Source: Apodemia mormo
Taxonomy: Eukaryota > Arthropoda > Insecta > Lepidoptera > Riodinidae
Assembly (NCBI GenBank): GCA_036924255.1
Contig: JAUPFN010000006.1
Span: 4,131,501-4,195,500, forward strand
Direction of reading: 5' to 3'
Length of the DNA stretch: 64,000 nucleotides
Shown: piece by piece, positions 1-9,631 of the stretch
How positions within the stretch are numbered: position 1 is the stretch's first letter
How the letters are laid out: each line of letters opens with the position of its first letter
Program-made: the position numbers and the translations under genes
Notes under the pieces: generated by a model
What the model saw: the letters and a program-made list of their open reading frames with translations, nothing else
The model's database searches: none
Told to the model about the DNA's origin: nothing

Positions 1-154
1 CTATTCTATTACATTACTTTTTCTAAACAAATGAATTCTACATTTGAAAGCAGACAAAGCTGCCAGTTTGTATGTTACACCATAAAGGTGTTACAGTACT
101 ATCTATTTTTAAACCACGGTAATAATGAGTAACTTTTATTCTACACATTTCATC

Positions 155-235
155 ATCGACAATTGATGAAACTTCATTTTAATGCAAAATTTTATTACTT
201 ATACAAACTATACAGTACTAGTGTATAAGTGACAA
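155..235 (-). repeat. Degenerate terminus of the ribozyme-like (R) retroelement family
   Basis: The segment reads ATCGACAATTGATGAAACTTC followed by an AT-rich run and a TATACAGTACTAG-like tract. It resembles the better preserved ends at 7928-7990 and 41697-41775, which share TCGTC(A/G)GCACTTG(A/G)T(G/A)AAACTCCAT and then an ACTTATACTGTTTCAC-like block. Family assignment rests on this short similarity only. Confidence 0.35.
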
Positions 236-618
236 AATATTGCAGGAGTAACTTTGGCTACTTTTACTTTAACCACTTGACTCTCAAAGAGGCAAATATT
301 ACCCTGTCACTCTCAAAGCAAAATTTTACCCCGCTTGCATTTGAATTTAAACTTTAAATTTATATTTATAAAGACTAATGTTGTATGAAAAAGCATTTGA
401 CGTTTAAACATTTTTATGCGGAAGAAGTAACGAGCACAGCAACAGCAAAATATTCAATAAAAATGTCAAGTACGAACACCTGTGCACAGATATTGAAGTT
501 CATTATTTACAAACAACAATTTGCCAGCAAAAGCACGTGCGTATACAATTATATCACCGAAAGGGTTTTCTTAACTTAAAAAAAGTCGTTCGTTTGACAC
601 TCGGTACTAATTGTAGTT

Positions 619-658
619 AACAAATTCACCTAGTTGTAAACTTCTAGGTGAATTTGTT
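619..658. repeat. Perfect 15-bp hairpin
   Basis: AACAAATTCACCTAG (619-633) is followed by a 10-nt spacer and its exact reverse complement (644-658). No target duplication is obvious. It could be a tiny fold-back remnant. Confidence 0.6.
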
Positions 659-1283
659 TTAACCAACCTTTGCATGACCTAAATTGAAAGTAAGATTCTA
701 AAAAGTAATAAATCGGAATCAATCTAAAAAAAACAATTACGAATTTTGTCGGACACCAATTAAAACACAAAAGGATCCAATTTCTCAAATGAACAAATTG
801 TTTGGGAGATCACTGTTTTCTTTATTTAAATTCTCAAATACACAATCTATGTATATCCAAAGGCATTCTGTTCCCAGTGTAATAAATAAATGAGAAGACC
901 CGCTGAATACTTCAAACAATTCTTAATTGGTAAGCCTTAGGGCATATCTAAATAGACTGTTCAATTATTATTGTTTCAAAGCATTAGTAATAAATACGAT
1001 TGAAGTTGTTCCAAGATGGGTAATGTAGTTGTTATTGACATTTATACTTTTTCTCGTTGTTTAGATGGAAATTAAACAATATTTTACAGTCGAAAATCCG
1101 TTTCAAAGATAATATTATGTTTTAGAAATAATCCTCTCGATGTTTGACTTGACTGGATTACGTCGGGGTCACTACTGTGGAGTGTGGCGCCGTTGGTCCG
1201 TACCACTGAAGGGTCATAGCGATGGAACCAGCGGGCCAACTACTATCAGGGTGACGTCATAACTGGGAGTCGATGGCGAGGAT

Positions 1284-1498
1284 CAGAGTGCTAAGTGTGA
1301 GTTTTTGTTTTCGCATTCGATCGTGAGCGCGTTTCGAGTTTACTAGGAATTTGTGATTTGTACAGCGCCACCTAGTGGTAAACTGGTTTCTCACGTTTAC
1401 CACTAGGTAGCGCTGTACAAATCACATACAAATTCCAAGTAATCTCTAAACGCGCTCACGATCGAATGCGAAAACAAAAACTCACACTTAGCACTCTG
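1284..1498. mobile_element. Palindromic fold-back MITE, about 215 bp
   Basis: The left arm starts CAGAGTGCTAAGTGTGAG and the right arm ends with its reverse complement. The arms run about 100 bp each with a few mismatches and meet around 1390 in a short loop. Both arms contain the block ACAGCGC(C/T)A. There is no coding capacity. No clear target duplication was seen, so the superfamily is not assigned. Confidence 0.7.
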
Positions 1499-1739
1499 GA
1501 AAATGATCTCCTCCAGCCAGGCAATGTATACTGCCTGGTGACCGAAGTCCATTTAAAAAGCATTGTAAGTTATATATAGTGTGTACAAGATATAGAATTA
1601 TAATATCGCGATATAGGATTTTATTTTGACTTTCGTTACGTTCTAATTTTTATTATTTTTTTCTTGGAGTATTTGTAAATTGCTTGAACCGCTTTTTTGG
1701 CGAGCATAGTTCTCAGTCAGAGTTTAAGTAGGCTTAGAA

Positions 1740-2062
1740 CCCGCCCTAAGGGTGTCTCTTGTGAGACTGAACCTCAGATTGGGATAGTATTTTGACGTTA
1801 AATGGAAGAGTAAATGTCAGGTTTTCAACTTTAATAACTCTTGACCAGAGTTTTGGGTGTTAGCTGGCCGAAACTGTGGGCCGAGTCGCTGGCAGCAGAG
1901 CCTTTGACGTGTGCATTGTGAAGTGTAGCGTGTGATGGAATCAATTTTACGGTAAAATGTGTCATTGTGGCCGCGTTCCGATCCGGTAGTAGGTTTCAAA
2001 TGTTAATGTGTCAAAATAACTTGTAAAAAGGTTTATTGAATAAAGTTCTTCTGATTTCTCAT
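1740..2062 (+). repeat. LINE-type 3' untranslated tail (sense on +)
   Basis: GTGGCCGCGTTCCGATCCGG (1967-1986) is the reverse complement of the CCGGATCGGAACGCGGCCAC block in the LINE tails at 7408-7440 and 44240-44275. Here it is in sense orientation and is followed by an AATAAA-type signal (TTGAATAAAG, near 2037). The upstream part is more diverged. The only open frame overlapping it is short and antisense. Confidence 0.5.
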
Positions 2063-2257
2063 TTCTGGTTGAAAGAAAACATATTTGTTGGTGTCGATAA
2101 ATAGCATTTTACCCTAACTGCTGATTGTCTTTTGGTCGAAGTTCGACCGCAATTATATTTCTATTAAAGCAAAAAACCTTTTATTATTAGACAGGTTGTA
2201 GGATAAACAAATTATGACTCAGTTTGACCATAGAATAAGCAATAAAATCAGTTCTAA

Positions 2258-2818
2258 GGGTGTAGATAAACGGACTGCATTTCAACTGCAATCCGACTGT
2301 TATATGGCAGTTCAGATGTAGTTGACACGACTGCAATAGAACTGCAAACCAAATGTGCAGTCTGATTGCAGTTCAATTGCAGTCGGGTGAACTGCACGCT
2401 GACTGCAATCGAACTGCACGGTTATGTAAACTGAAAAGTAGTGCGGGCGGATGGGTATGGTGCAGTTTGAATGCAGTTTTTTTTAGTAGAAGTGTATAAG
2501 CTGTAGAAAGAAGGGCGCAAATGGAATACACCGCATCAATCTAGATCTGTTATTAAATTTTCTTTATTATATGTTTAATTTGAATGATTTTCTGAATTTA
2601 GTTTGAATGCAGTTGACACGACTGCAATTGAACTGCAAACCAACCGTGCACTTTGATTGCAGTTGGTGTGCAGTTCACACGACTGCACGCCGACTGCAAT
2701 TGAACTGCAATCGGACTGCGCATTTGATTAGCAGTTCTATTGCAGTCGTGTCAACTGCACCTGAACTGCTATTTAGCAGTCGGATTGTAGTTGAAATGCA
2801 GTCCGTCTGTCTACACCC
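2258..2818. mobile_element. PIF/Harbinger-type MITE with TAA target duplication
   Basis: The element starts GGGTGTAGATAAACGGACTG and ends CAGTCCGTCTGTCTACACCC. The ends are imperfect inverted repeats flanked on both sides by TAA (2255-2257 and 2819-2821). A 3-bp TWA duplication is the PIF/Harbinger hallmark, so that superfamily is inferred. Both arms are built almost entirely from repeats of ACTGCA/TGCAGT spaced about 10-20 bp apart. There is no transposase. A foreign retroposed insert lies inside at 2479-2599, so the original element was near 425 bp. Short open frames across it have no independent support. Confidence 0.75.
2479..2599 (-). mobile_element. Retroposed insert in the MITE, with 15-bp target duplication
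   Basis: AGTTTGAATGCAGTT occurs at 2464-2478 and again at 2600-2614, flanking a segment unlike the ACTGCA-rich MITE. Read on the minus strand the insert ends CTTCTACTAAAAAA, a short poly(A). A homologous copy with the same A-rich 3' end lies on the plus strand at 7021-7147. A long direct duplication plus an A tail indicates LINE-machinery retroposition. The source RNA is unknown. Confidence 0.7.
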
Positions 2819-3035
2819 TAAGTGTTTGTGTCTCTGCTTAATGCATGCATGCACCCTGCATGGAAGGGAAGATAATTATTTTATATAATAATTTAATTTA
2901 TTTATTTTCAATGTATCCATACAAATATATTAATGCAAATATATTTATAAATTTCGTATGCTTTTCTTATGTTCATGTTATTGTTACATTTACCTTTGTG
3001 TACAATAAACTATTATATAAATAAATAAATAAATA

Positions 3036-3106
3036 TCCATACTGATGTTATAAATGTGATAGTCTGTTTGTCTGTCTATCTGTTACACTTTCACAAGCCG
3101 TGAAAG
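3036..3106 (+). repeat. Truncated Helitron-like (H1) 5' end
   Basis: TATCCATACTGATGTTATAA followed by a (CTGT)n stretch and TTACACTTTCAC matches the start of the H1 copies at 9632 and 36337. The remainder of the element is absent. Confidence 0.5.
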
Positions 3107-3190
3107 TGATGTTGATGTTGAACCGCTGCCGATGAGCCGATGAACCGCTGAACTGATGTTGATGAAGTTTGATATGAAGATAATGGAAAA

Positions 3191-3780
3191 ACTTATTTAA
3201 GTAACAGCCTAGTAAAAGAATGCAGAGAACTGCTTTAACAACTGGGGACGTCATGCAAAGTCACTGTGCAATGGATTAAAGAACAAAGTGGCTCGTTAGG
3301 GAACGAAATTGTAGATGAATTTGCAAAAATGGGGTCTAAGATTGTAGTTATAGGTCCTGAACCAATAATACCTCTACTCTTCAACCTGCTAAAAACTAAG
3401 ATAAAAGAGATCACCAAGATAAAGAACAAAAAACACTGGGAAATGCTCACTAGTTGTAGACAAAATAAACAAGCATTTCCTGAACTGAATCCAAAACTGA
3501 CTAGAAAACTGCTTAAACTACCAAGGGTAGAATTAAGAAAATTATTTGGTCTGATAACGGGGCATTGCCCAATGCACATGCACACCATGGGGTTAACTGA
3601 TAGTCCCTTGAGCAGGGCGTGCTTAAACCATGAAGAAACTCCACAACACGTGCTGTTTGAATGCGAGGAATTGAAGTACTTAAGGGTCCGGTTTTTCAAA
3701 GGAGGTAGCACATATGGAGAGCTGTTTGAGCATCCCTCTAAGGTGCTGGATCTTTGGAATGAGCTGGGTTGGCAAGAATA
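3191..3780 (+). pseudogene. C-terminal RNase H region of a non-LTR retrotransposon, broken
   Basis: In one frame the sequence reads NSLVKECRELL, a TAA stop (3236-3238), QLGTSCKVTVQWIKEQSG, then GNEIVDEFAKMGS. This is the pattern of the last strand and helix of an RNase H domain (V..QWI...SG..GNE..DE.AK). Downstream comes GHCPMHMHTMGLTDSPL then a Cys/His cluster (RACLNHEETPQHVLFECEE) and a natural stop after NELGWQE, typical of the C-terminus of RNase H-bearing LINEs of the I/jockey-like assemblage. The stop at 3236 looks like a CAA-to-TAA change. Everything upstream (reverse transcriptase, endonuclease) is missing, so this is a 5'-truncated dead copy. The exact clade is uncertain. Confidence 0.8.
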
Positions 3781-4115
3781 GCCACTATACCTTTACGCAC
3801 AATGGCCCGTAGTGTGGCTAAGTGCGGTATAGCCCGCATTGATAGTGGAAAAACTGGGGTCAAATATAGACTAACTTTTGTTTTAAAAAATTAACCCCTA
3901 AGGGGCGGAAACAGGGGTTGAAAGTTTATATGAAGAACTATACCGAAATGTTAAACCACTCGCGGGTGAAGCTGAGTGAAAAAATATTAGCTTTTTTCTT
4001 TTCCGTAATAACTATACCTGTGCCAAATTTCAAAGTCCTTCGTCCACGTAATTATCCTAAAAAGGGGTACAAAAATTTCGATTTACGTTTTAATTTATCC
4101 CATTTATGTTTGTAA
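3781..4115 (+). repeat. LINE 3' tail and adjoining unclassified repeat
   Basis: Just after the LINE stop the sequence CACTATACCTTTACGCACAA looks like the LINE 3' untranslated end. From about 3880 (CCCCTAAGGGG, AACAGGGGTTGAAAG) it resembles a common lepidopteran Helitron-like interior. The 65-codon open frame at 3918-4115 lies in this repeat and has no domain I recognise. Confidence 0.35.
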
Positions 4116-4293
4116 ACGTTAAATATTATCTCGGCGCCGTTAAAAGCGAACCAAACGTCGATAGATATGTTAACCGGTTTGGTGGTTATACCAATTGTCG
4201 CTTGTTTTTTGAACCACTGGGACTGTCGGCTATATTACATGCTCATCCTAGGCATGTTGTTACATTACCATGAATTGACCGGAGCTACTACTA

Positions 4294-4353
4294 AGAATTT
4301 CTCTTAAATTCACGATAACATAAAAATGTTATCGTGAATTTAAGAGAAATTCT
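4294..4353. repeat. Perfect 28-bp hairpin with 4-nt loop
   Basis: The arm at 4294-4321 (AGAATTTCTCTTAAATTCAC and on to CGATAACAT) is followed by AAAA and an exact reverse complement at 4326-4353. It is precursor-miRNA-like in shape but has no mismatch. It may equally be a micro fold-back insertion. Confidence 0.75.
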
Positions 4354-4444
4354 CTATTGATACGAGAAACTAATCTGAAAATTTTTGATCGCATAGCCTA
4401 AAAACAAGACCACGAGATAATCAAAAAATTAACAGCTGATTATA

Positions 4445-4622
4445 ATTGTAATCACAGTTTTAATCGGCTTGAGTTAAATTAATGATTACTATTCATTATT
4501 GTGCACAAGGTTACACGTCACAATACATGACGTAGAAACAATTTTACGGGTTATAAGATCAAGCCTGATGACAGGCAAACAGATAGACAGACGGACAGCG
4601 GAGGCTTAATAATAGGTTTCCG
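4445..4622 (-). repeat. Dispersed repeat, 'TTCCG...CTGTC' family (antisense)
   Basis: The reverse complement reads GCGGAAACCTATTATTAAGC, a (CTGTC)n block, then CATCAGGCTTGATCTTATAA. It matches the better copy at 10090-10471 (CCGTACACAAAGGGCAAAAC, ACTCTATTATTAAGACTTCG, CTGTCTGTCCGTCTGTC, TATCTCATGAACCGTGATAG). Confidence 0.45.
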
Positions 4623-4627
4623 CTTTA

Positions 4628-4742
<115 letters not shown>

Positions 4743-4789
4743 CATTACATAGTATAAAACAAATTCGCTTTCTCTGTCTGTCTGTGTAT

Positions 4790-4985
4790 ATATTATCAGC
4801 TGACCCGGCAAACGCTGTTCTGTCTTTCTGCTCTTATTTTTTTCTATACTTTCTCACCTTTTAAACCTTCCCTGGACTTCAACACTTAATTCAAAACCAA
4901 AATTAGCCATATCAGCCGTTCTTGAGTTTTAGCGACACTAACGAACAGCAATTGATTTTTATATATATAGAAGATAGCAACGCTA
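4790..4985. repeat. Dispersed repeat with GCTGACCCGGCAAACG start
   Basis: The segment begins ATCAGCTGACCCGGCAAACG and runs to TTTATATATATAGAAGATAG. That layout recurs in lepidopteran non-coding repeats. It follows the (TA)n tract directly. The assignment is from memory of the motif and no second copy in this window confirms it. Confidence 0.35.
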
Positions 4986-6313
4986 CAATTGTATACGTAT
5001 ATTGCTTGACCGCTACAAACTCATTTCACTTGTCAAATGAAAAAGTTATAACTTGTATAACCCAGGGCGGACTAATGAAATTCATGAAACTTGTCAACTC
5101 ATCATCGTAGTTTCGGACAAAACTAATAAACTCTGTTTTTCTAGCCGCCAAGATCATAACAAGCAAAGCTGAGTCCACACTCCAGGGACATCGCGAGTCC
5201 ACTTCGGTCAAATGCAATTAAAACTTGCGCAGAAACGTACAAGTGCTTACAAAACTTGTTACGTTTTGGGATGGATGATGTGTCGTACTGCGAGACGAAC
5301 AGGGTAACCAGATCGTGTTATATATTTTATGGACAATTTTAAAAATACCGAAGCGAAAGGGAGAAATACAAAAAATCTAATTGCCGTATGCCGTAATTAA
5401 CTCCAAGAGGAGTAAGTTTTGTGCTATACGGGTTGAAAGAGACGGTCCATCGAAAATCCTAACCATAGCTTTGAAACATGATTCTGAGATGAAAACCGTT
5501 GTAGATTTGTGTAGGAAAATTTTTGATTTTGTTGACGATTTCTTTGCCTTAATTTTTTATAATTTGTAAATCTACAGTTCTTTTTTTAAAAAATTAGTAA
5601 AACTCAAGGAAATAAGCAATGTATTATGCGCCACATACTGTGCATGCATGCAAACTGTGATTCGAGAGTTCCGCAGTCACGACAAGTCTGGACCATTTAC
5701 GCTTTACATTACTTGGCGTAAAAACAAGAAAAAATCATTAAACGTAAATTTTGCATTTCCCAAAAAAAGGGATTGTCATCATGACCAGAACGTAAAATTT
5801 GCATGTTTTCTTATTTTTCGGTACACCGTCCCTTACACGCTATCGCTATCGCTAACGCTATCTTTTTAAGCTATTGCATAGCTTCTATCGTGGGCCGACC
5901 GAGTCCAGAAATTCCGTAACGAAAAAACCTAACACCCCCACTCCGATCGGCACAGCGGTGATACTTTTTAGTTTTTCCATCTATCGATAAATACCAGAAC
6001 TTTTAATGACTTTTTGAAATATCACGCTTGTCTCTTTAGTTCAGCAACCCGCCTTTAGGTGGCATTGGTTGTATTGGAAAACTACCGTAATCAGCGGTTT
6101 GTGACAAAGTATATAGGGGTATAGGTATTTATCATCTACGTACAACAGTGAATATCTGTACTCGTATAATTTGTGTACAAAGTGTTTTAAATATGAATAA
6201 ACAAAGAAAAAAAAATACTGCATAAATAAAATAAATATATAATTGTAATTGCATAAGTTGATAAAAAATGCTATGCAGTAGCTTTACCGCGGCAGTCTCC
6301 GAGTGCCACACGT
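4986..6313. other. No recognisable gene
   Basis: Several open frames of 60-73 codons occur (for example 5381-5569 and 5648-5869, both +). None shows a domain, signal peptide or neighbour support. 5838-5862 is a short CGCTATCGCTATCGCTAACG tandem motif. Confidence 0.55.
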
Positions 6314-6577
6314 CTTTTTTTTATATATCATAAGATAGCAAACAAGCAGATGGGTCTCCTGATGGAAAGAGTCAACCATCGCCTATAGACACCAAAGGCG
6401 TTAATGGTGCGTTGCTATCTTGTGGCGAGATCTAATGCCACATGCATAAGTTTACCGGCTAACTTACCCTCCAAGCCGGAACACGACAGTTACAAGCACT
6501 GACGCTATTGCGGCAGGAATAGGTAAAGCGGTGGTACCAGACCCGGACGAGACACTGCAGAATTCTGCAACCTAGTA
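6314..6577 (-). mobile_element. Retroposon A copy (sense on -)
   Basis: This is one of about 20 copies of the main poly(A)-tailed retroposon family in the window. Hallmarks are the (T)n-TATATCATAAGATAGCAAAC end (its A tail read in antisense), CCATCGCCTATAGACACCAA, TTACCGGCTAACTTACCCTCC and AGGCGGTGGTACCAGACCC-like blocks. Here the 5' end is truncated. Confidence 0.85.
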
Positions 6578-6587
6578 AAAACGCTAT

Positions 6588-6829
6588 CTATATTAATATT
6601 ATAAATCTGAAAGAAGTTTTGGATGTCTGGATGGATGGATGTTTGGATGGATGGATGTCTATTACTCAATCATACAAAAACTACTGAACGGATTTAAATG
6701 AAATTTGGCACACAGGTAAATAATGACTTGGAATAAGCACATAGGCTATTTTTTATTCTGGAAAAATTAGGTGATCCCGCGGGAAACGCCAAACTTTTAT
6801 AATGCAGCGGGCTGCACGCTGCAGCTAGT
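6588..6829 (+). mobile_element. Helitron-like element, subfamily H2
   Basis: The element begins near TATATTAATATTATAAATCTG, carries a (GGATGGATGTTT)n stretch and AAATTTGGCACACAGGTAAA, and ends GCAGCGGGCTGCACGCTGCAGCTAGT. The CTAG 3' end preceded by a GC-rich palindrome (GCTGCACGCTGCAGC) and the absence of target duplication or inverted ends fit a non-autonomous Helitron. Related copies lie at 21084-21239 and 45795-45998. Confidence 0.65.
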
Positions 6830-7020
6830 ATTATATAAAATATATTATGCAATGCCCAATGACTACGAACTAACGCAAAAATAGAACAGCCTTAGCAAAT
6901 TGATTCGAATAAAACAATTTTTATTTAGTTGTATTAAATTTTATTCAGGTCTAACAATAAATTATACACAACACTAAAAAACATGATGTGAATAAATATA
7001 AACTTGCGTATACTACGTAA

Positions 7021-7147
7021 TAAATTCAGAAAACCATTCAAATTAAAAATATAATAAAGAAAATTTAATACAAGATCTAGATTGATGCGGTGTATTCCAT
7101 TTGCGCCCTTCTTTCTACAGCTTATACACTTCTACTAAAAAAAAACA
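7021..7147 (+). mobile_element. Retroposed segment homologous to the insert at 2479-2599
   Basis: CAAGATCTAGATTGATGCGG, CCATTTGCGCCCTTCTTTCT and ACAGCTTATACACTTCTACT, followed by an A run, match the reverse complement of 2479-2599. The 5' limit is not clear. Confidence 0.6.
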
Positions 7148-7229
7148 ATAAAATTGCCAGTTGAAACATAATAAAAAAAGTTTATTGATTCCACCCAATT
7201 TTTTTAAAAATCAAGCATTCATCAGATAT

Positions 7230-7490
7230 CTATCTACGTTTTAAAGAAAGAAAGAAAATATTTATTTGCAAGAATATGGGTGTTACAAGTTGTTAAAAAT
7301 AAATTAAGTTACCGACATATTCTACCAATATATGGTGTGCAAATATTTAAAAAAAATATCATTATATAATATTGCATTTAAAACTATAAATTGTATCGAT
7401 TTTTCAGAATTACTACCGGATCGGAACGCGGCCACACACTGAGAAGATCCGGCGGAAGAAACTCAGCGGGCTGGTCTTTTTTTCTCTAAT
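7230..7490 (-). repeat. LINE 3' tail with (GAAA)n end (sense on -)
   Basis: Read on the minus strand this ends ATTCTTGCAAATAAATATTT followed by (CTTT)n. It carries CCGGATCGGAACGCGGCC and GAAGATCCGGCGGAAGAAACTCAGC-type blocks. The same layout recurs at 43845-44310, where it is interrupted by a Helitron. This is the usual 3' untranslated end of a lepidopteran CR1/jockey-like LINE; no coding part is attached. Confidence 0.55.
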
Positions 7491-7790
7491 TTATGTTCTT
7501 GTTATAAATATACAAGGATGATTCCATATTACAGTTATTTTTATAATTACAAGTTTCATATTTTGAGTAATTATTTTTTTATAATTTACATAATGTTCAC
7601 CATTTACAAAATTTTTACTACATTGAAATTTTTTTAAGGACAATTTAACAAACTTATATTTCTATCCATTAACATTTAATTTTATCGGCTAAAAATTCTT
7701 TAATATCATAATAAGTTTTATCTAACAGCAAATAAAACAACTTTTTGCGAAATTTATTTATAGGCAATGATTTAAGACTATCAGGAATAT

Positions 7791-7848
7791 GACCACCTAC
7801 CACACCACCTACCTACCCACCTACCACACATTACCACCTACCACATTA
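7791..7848. repeat. (CCACCTA)n simple repeat
   Basis: Imperfect tandem copies of CCACCTA(C) and ACCACA occupy this short stretch. Confidence 0.8.
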
Positions 7849-8007
7849 TGGGACTAACGGCTGGTTTCTGAAACGGAAATTAATTTTAACAAGCAATTAA
7901 TCTGTACTTTGAACACTGAATATCGTCGGCACTTGGTAAAACTCCATGTTCACTTATATTTATATCGTATTAAAAGCACTTGTACTGTTTTACTTGACTT
8001 TTTATTT

Positions 8008-8060
8008 ATTAAAACCAACCGGTTTCGCGTTTTAACGCATCATCAGGGCGAAAGTTATTA
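8008..8060 (-). ncRNA. Hammerhead-ribozyme-like motif, left arm
   Basis: Reverse complement: CGCC, CTGATGA (8046-8040), T, GCGTT-AA-AACGC stem, GAAA (8026-8023), CCGGTT, GGTT. The order helix I - CTGATGA - helix II - GAAA - short helix III - NUH - helix I is that of a type-I hammerhead. Deviations are one unpaired T between CTGATGA and stem II, and a cleavage triplet GUU rather than GUC. Function is inferred, not shown. Confidence 0.5.
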
Positions 8061-8975
8061 TTGTTTAGTACAATTGACAATTTGACAATTAACAATATAT
8101 ACTGAAGGTAGTATGAACATTTTAAATTTAAAATTATATTTCACAATATCGGTGCTACCCACACATCATAATTACCCTTTTAAGCAGGGAGAATTGTGTA
8201 TAGTAATTTATTAATTCAATAGTATATCGATGTCAATAGTGCAAAGTAATAGTATAATTGGATTGATTAATATGTAAAAATGTCATATAGATTCTAATGT
8301 CAATTGAAATAATTAAATGTCGTGATACATTTCCCATATAAGATTAATATAAAATAATTATTCGAATTCTAGTATTAAATTATCATTATTGAATGTCAAT
8401 TATACGTAATTATTAATTCAAATTATATAAAGAATAAAGTAATAACAATAATAAAAAAACAAAAACATAATAATAAAAAAAATAAAAAAATAAAAGCAGT
8501 AACTTATACATTAAACATTAAAAACTTGCTGCTTTTATTTTTTTAAATTTTTTTTTATTATTATGTTTTTGTTTTTTTATTATTGTTATTACTTTATTCT
8601 TTATATAATTTGAATTAATAATTACGTATAATTGACATTCAATAATGATAATTTAATACTAGAATTCGAATAATTATTTTATATTAACCTTATATGGGAA
8701 ATGTATCACGACATTTAATTATTTCAATTGACATTAGAATCTATATGACATTTTTACATATTAATCAATCCAATTATACTATTACTTTGCACTATTGACA
8801 TCGATATACTATTGAATTAATAAATTACTATACACAATTCTCCCTGCTTAAAAGGGTAATTATGATGTGTGGGTAACACCGATATTGTGAAATATAATTT
8901 TAAATTTAAAATGTTCATACTACCTTCAGTATATATTGTTAATTGTCAAATTGTCAATTGTACTAAACAATAATA

Positions 8976-9034
8976 ACTTTTGCCCTGATGATGCGTTAAA
9001 ACGCGAAACCGGTCGGTTTTAATAAATATAAAGT
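8976..9034 (+). ncRNA. Hammerhead-ribozyme-like motif, right arm
   Basis: CTGATGA is at 8985-8991, stem II GCGTT/AACGC at 8993-9004, GAAA at 9005-9008 and a GTC triplet at 9012-9014. Flanks can form helix I: GCC (8982-8984) with GGT (9015-9017), then an internal loop and ACTTT (8976-8980) with AAAGT (9030-9034). Helix III would be the palindrome ACCGGT, too short to close within one molecule, so activity would need a dimer, as in other short-helix-III hammerheads. One extra T lies before stem II, which is not canonical. Confidence 0.5.
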
Positions 9035-9171
9035 CAAGTAAAACAGTACAAGTGCTTTTAATACGATACAATTAATCTGTGTTTAACAGATCATTTGTTT
9101 GTAAAAATTATGTTTAATACAGATTAATTGCTTGTTAAAATTAATTTGCGTTCCGGAAACCGGCCGTTAGT

Positions 9172-9243
9172 ATCTTCCGCTAATTTTGGGCACATTTGTT
9201 ATATCTCGGCGCAACTCTTCGGGGATACGGGCGTGAAGATACT
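9172..9243 (-). repeat. Short repeat with GTATCTTC / GAAGATAC ends
   Basis: The unit runs from AGTATCTTCCGCTAATTTTG to ACGGGCGTGAAGATACTTTC. Related units occur at 41280-41357, 55138-55212 and 63327-63404, each with GGGGATACGGGCGTGAAGA or its complement. The short inverted ends suggest a miniature element or part of a SINE. Confidence 0.5.
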
Positions 9244-9294
9244 TTCTTTAGCGGTCCGCGAAAGCTTTTCTGACTATTTTCACGATTATTTAGT

Positions 9295-9524
9295 ACTAGC
9301 TGTGCCCGCGACTTCGTTCGCGTGGAAAAAGTTCTAAAATAAAAACCCGCATAGTTCCCGTTCCCGTGGGATTTCCGGGATAAGAACTATCCTATGTCCT
9401 TTCTTGGGTCTCAACCTATATTTGCACCAAATTTTATCCAAATCGGGTCAGTGGTTTGGCCGTGAAAGCGTAACAGACAGACAGACAGACAGAGTTACTT
9501 TCACATTTATAATATTAGTATGGA
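9295..9524 (-). mobile_element. Helitron-like element, subfamily H1
   Basis: On the minus strand it starts TCCATACTAATATTATAAAT, has a (CTGT)n tract, GTAACGCTTTCACGG-type and ATCCCGGAAATCCCACGGGA blocks, and ends GCGGGCACAGCTAGT. The terminal CTAG after the hairpin CGCGAACGAAGTCGCG matches a Helitron 3' end. It is non-autonomous. Confidence 0.75.
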
Positions 9525-9631
9525 AGTATAGATGTCTATATTTATGTGTGTGTTGAATTATGTTGGTATTGTACTTTTTACTTTTACTGTTTTGTTATAG
9601 TAGTTACTGTCTACAATAAAGAATTAAATAA

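Larger units (their letters stand above)
1..1137. other. AT-rich stretch without recognisable gene
   Basis: No coding frame here resembles a known protein. The one open frame of 64 codons (385-579, +) has low-complexity composition and no recognisable domain. The stretch holds a degenerate repeat terminus near 155-235 and a short perfect hairpin at 619-658. Confidence 0.6.
7964..9067. mobile_element. 1.1-kb fold-back made of two inverted R-family retroelement copies
   Basis: Arms of about 536 bp (7964-8499) and 539 bp (8529-9067) are near-perfect inverted repeats around a ~29-nt loop. Each arm ends outward with a hammerhead-like motif and a conserved ACAGTACAAGTGCTTTTAAT block. A single-orientation relative lies at 32440-33115. 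The structure looks like two copies of the same retroelement joined 5' to 5'. A snap-back cDNA or recombination could produce this. Confidence 0.7.
7853..9171. mobile_element. Nested fold-back element, 1.3 kb
   Basis: The outer ends ACTAACGGCTGGTTTCTGAA and TTCCGGAAACCGGCCGTTAGT are imperfect inverted repeats of about 54 bp that run into AACAAGCAATTAATCTGT and ACAGATTAATTGCTTGTT. Inside lies a second, larger inverted repeat (7964-9067). The flanks between the two palindromes differ left and right (7906-7963 versus 9068-9116), so one element appears nested in another. No transposase is present. Confidence 0.7.

Noticed and set aside
3235..3711. 158-codon minus-strand open frame
   Set aside because: It is antisense to the RNase H-bearing LINE fragment, which explains the open frame.
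7964..9067. Coding capacity or bidirectional promoter inside the palindrome
   Set aside because: No frame above 60 codons is present and the sequence is strongly AT-rich low complexity in the centre.
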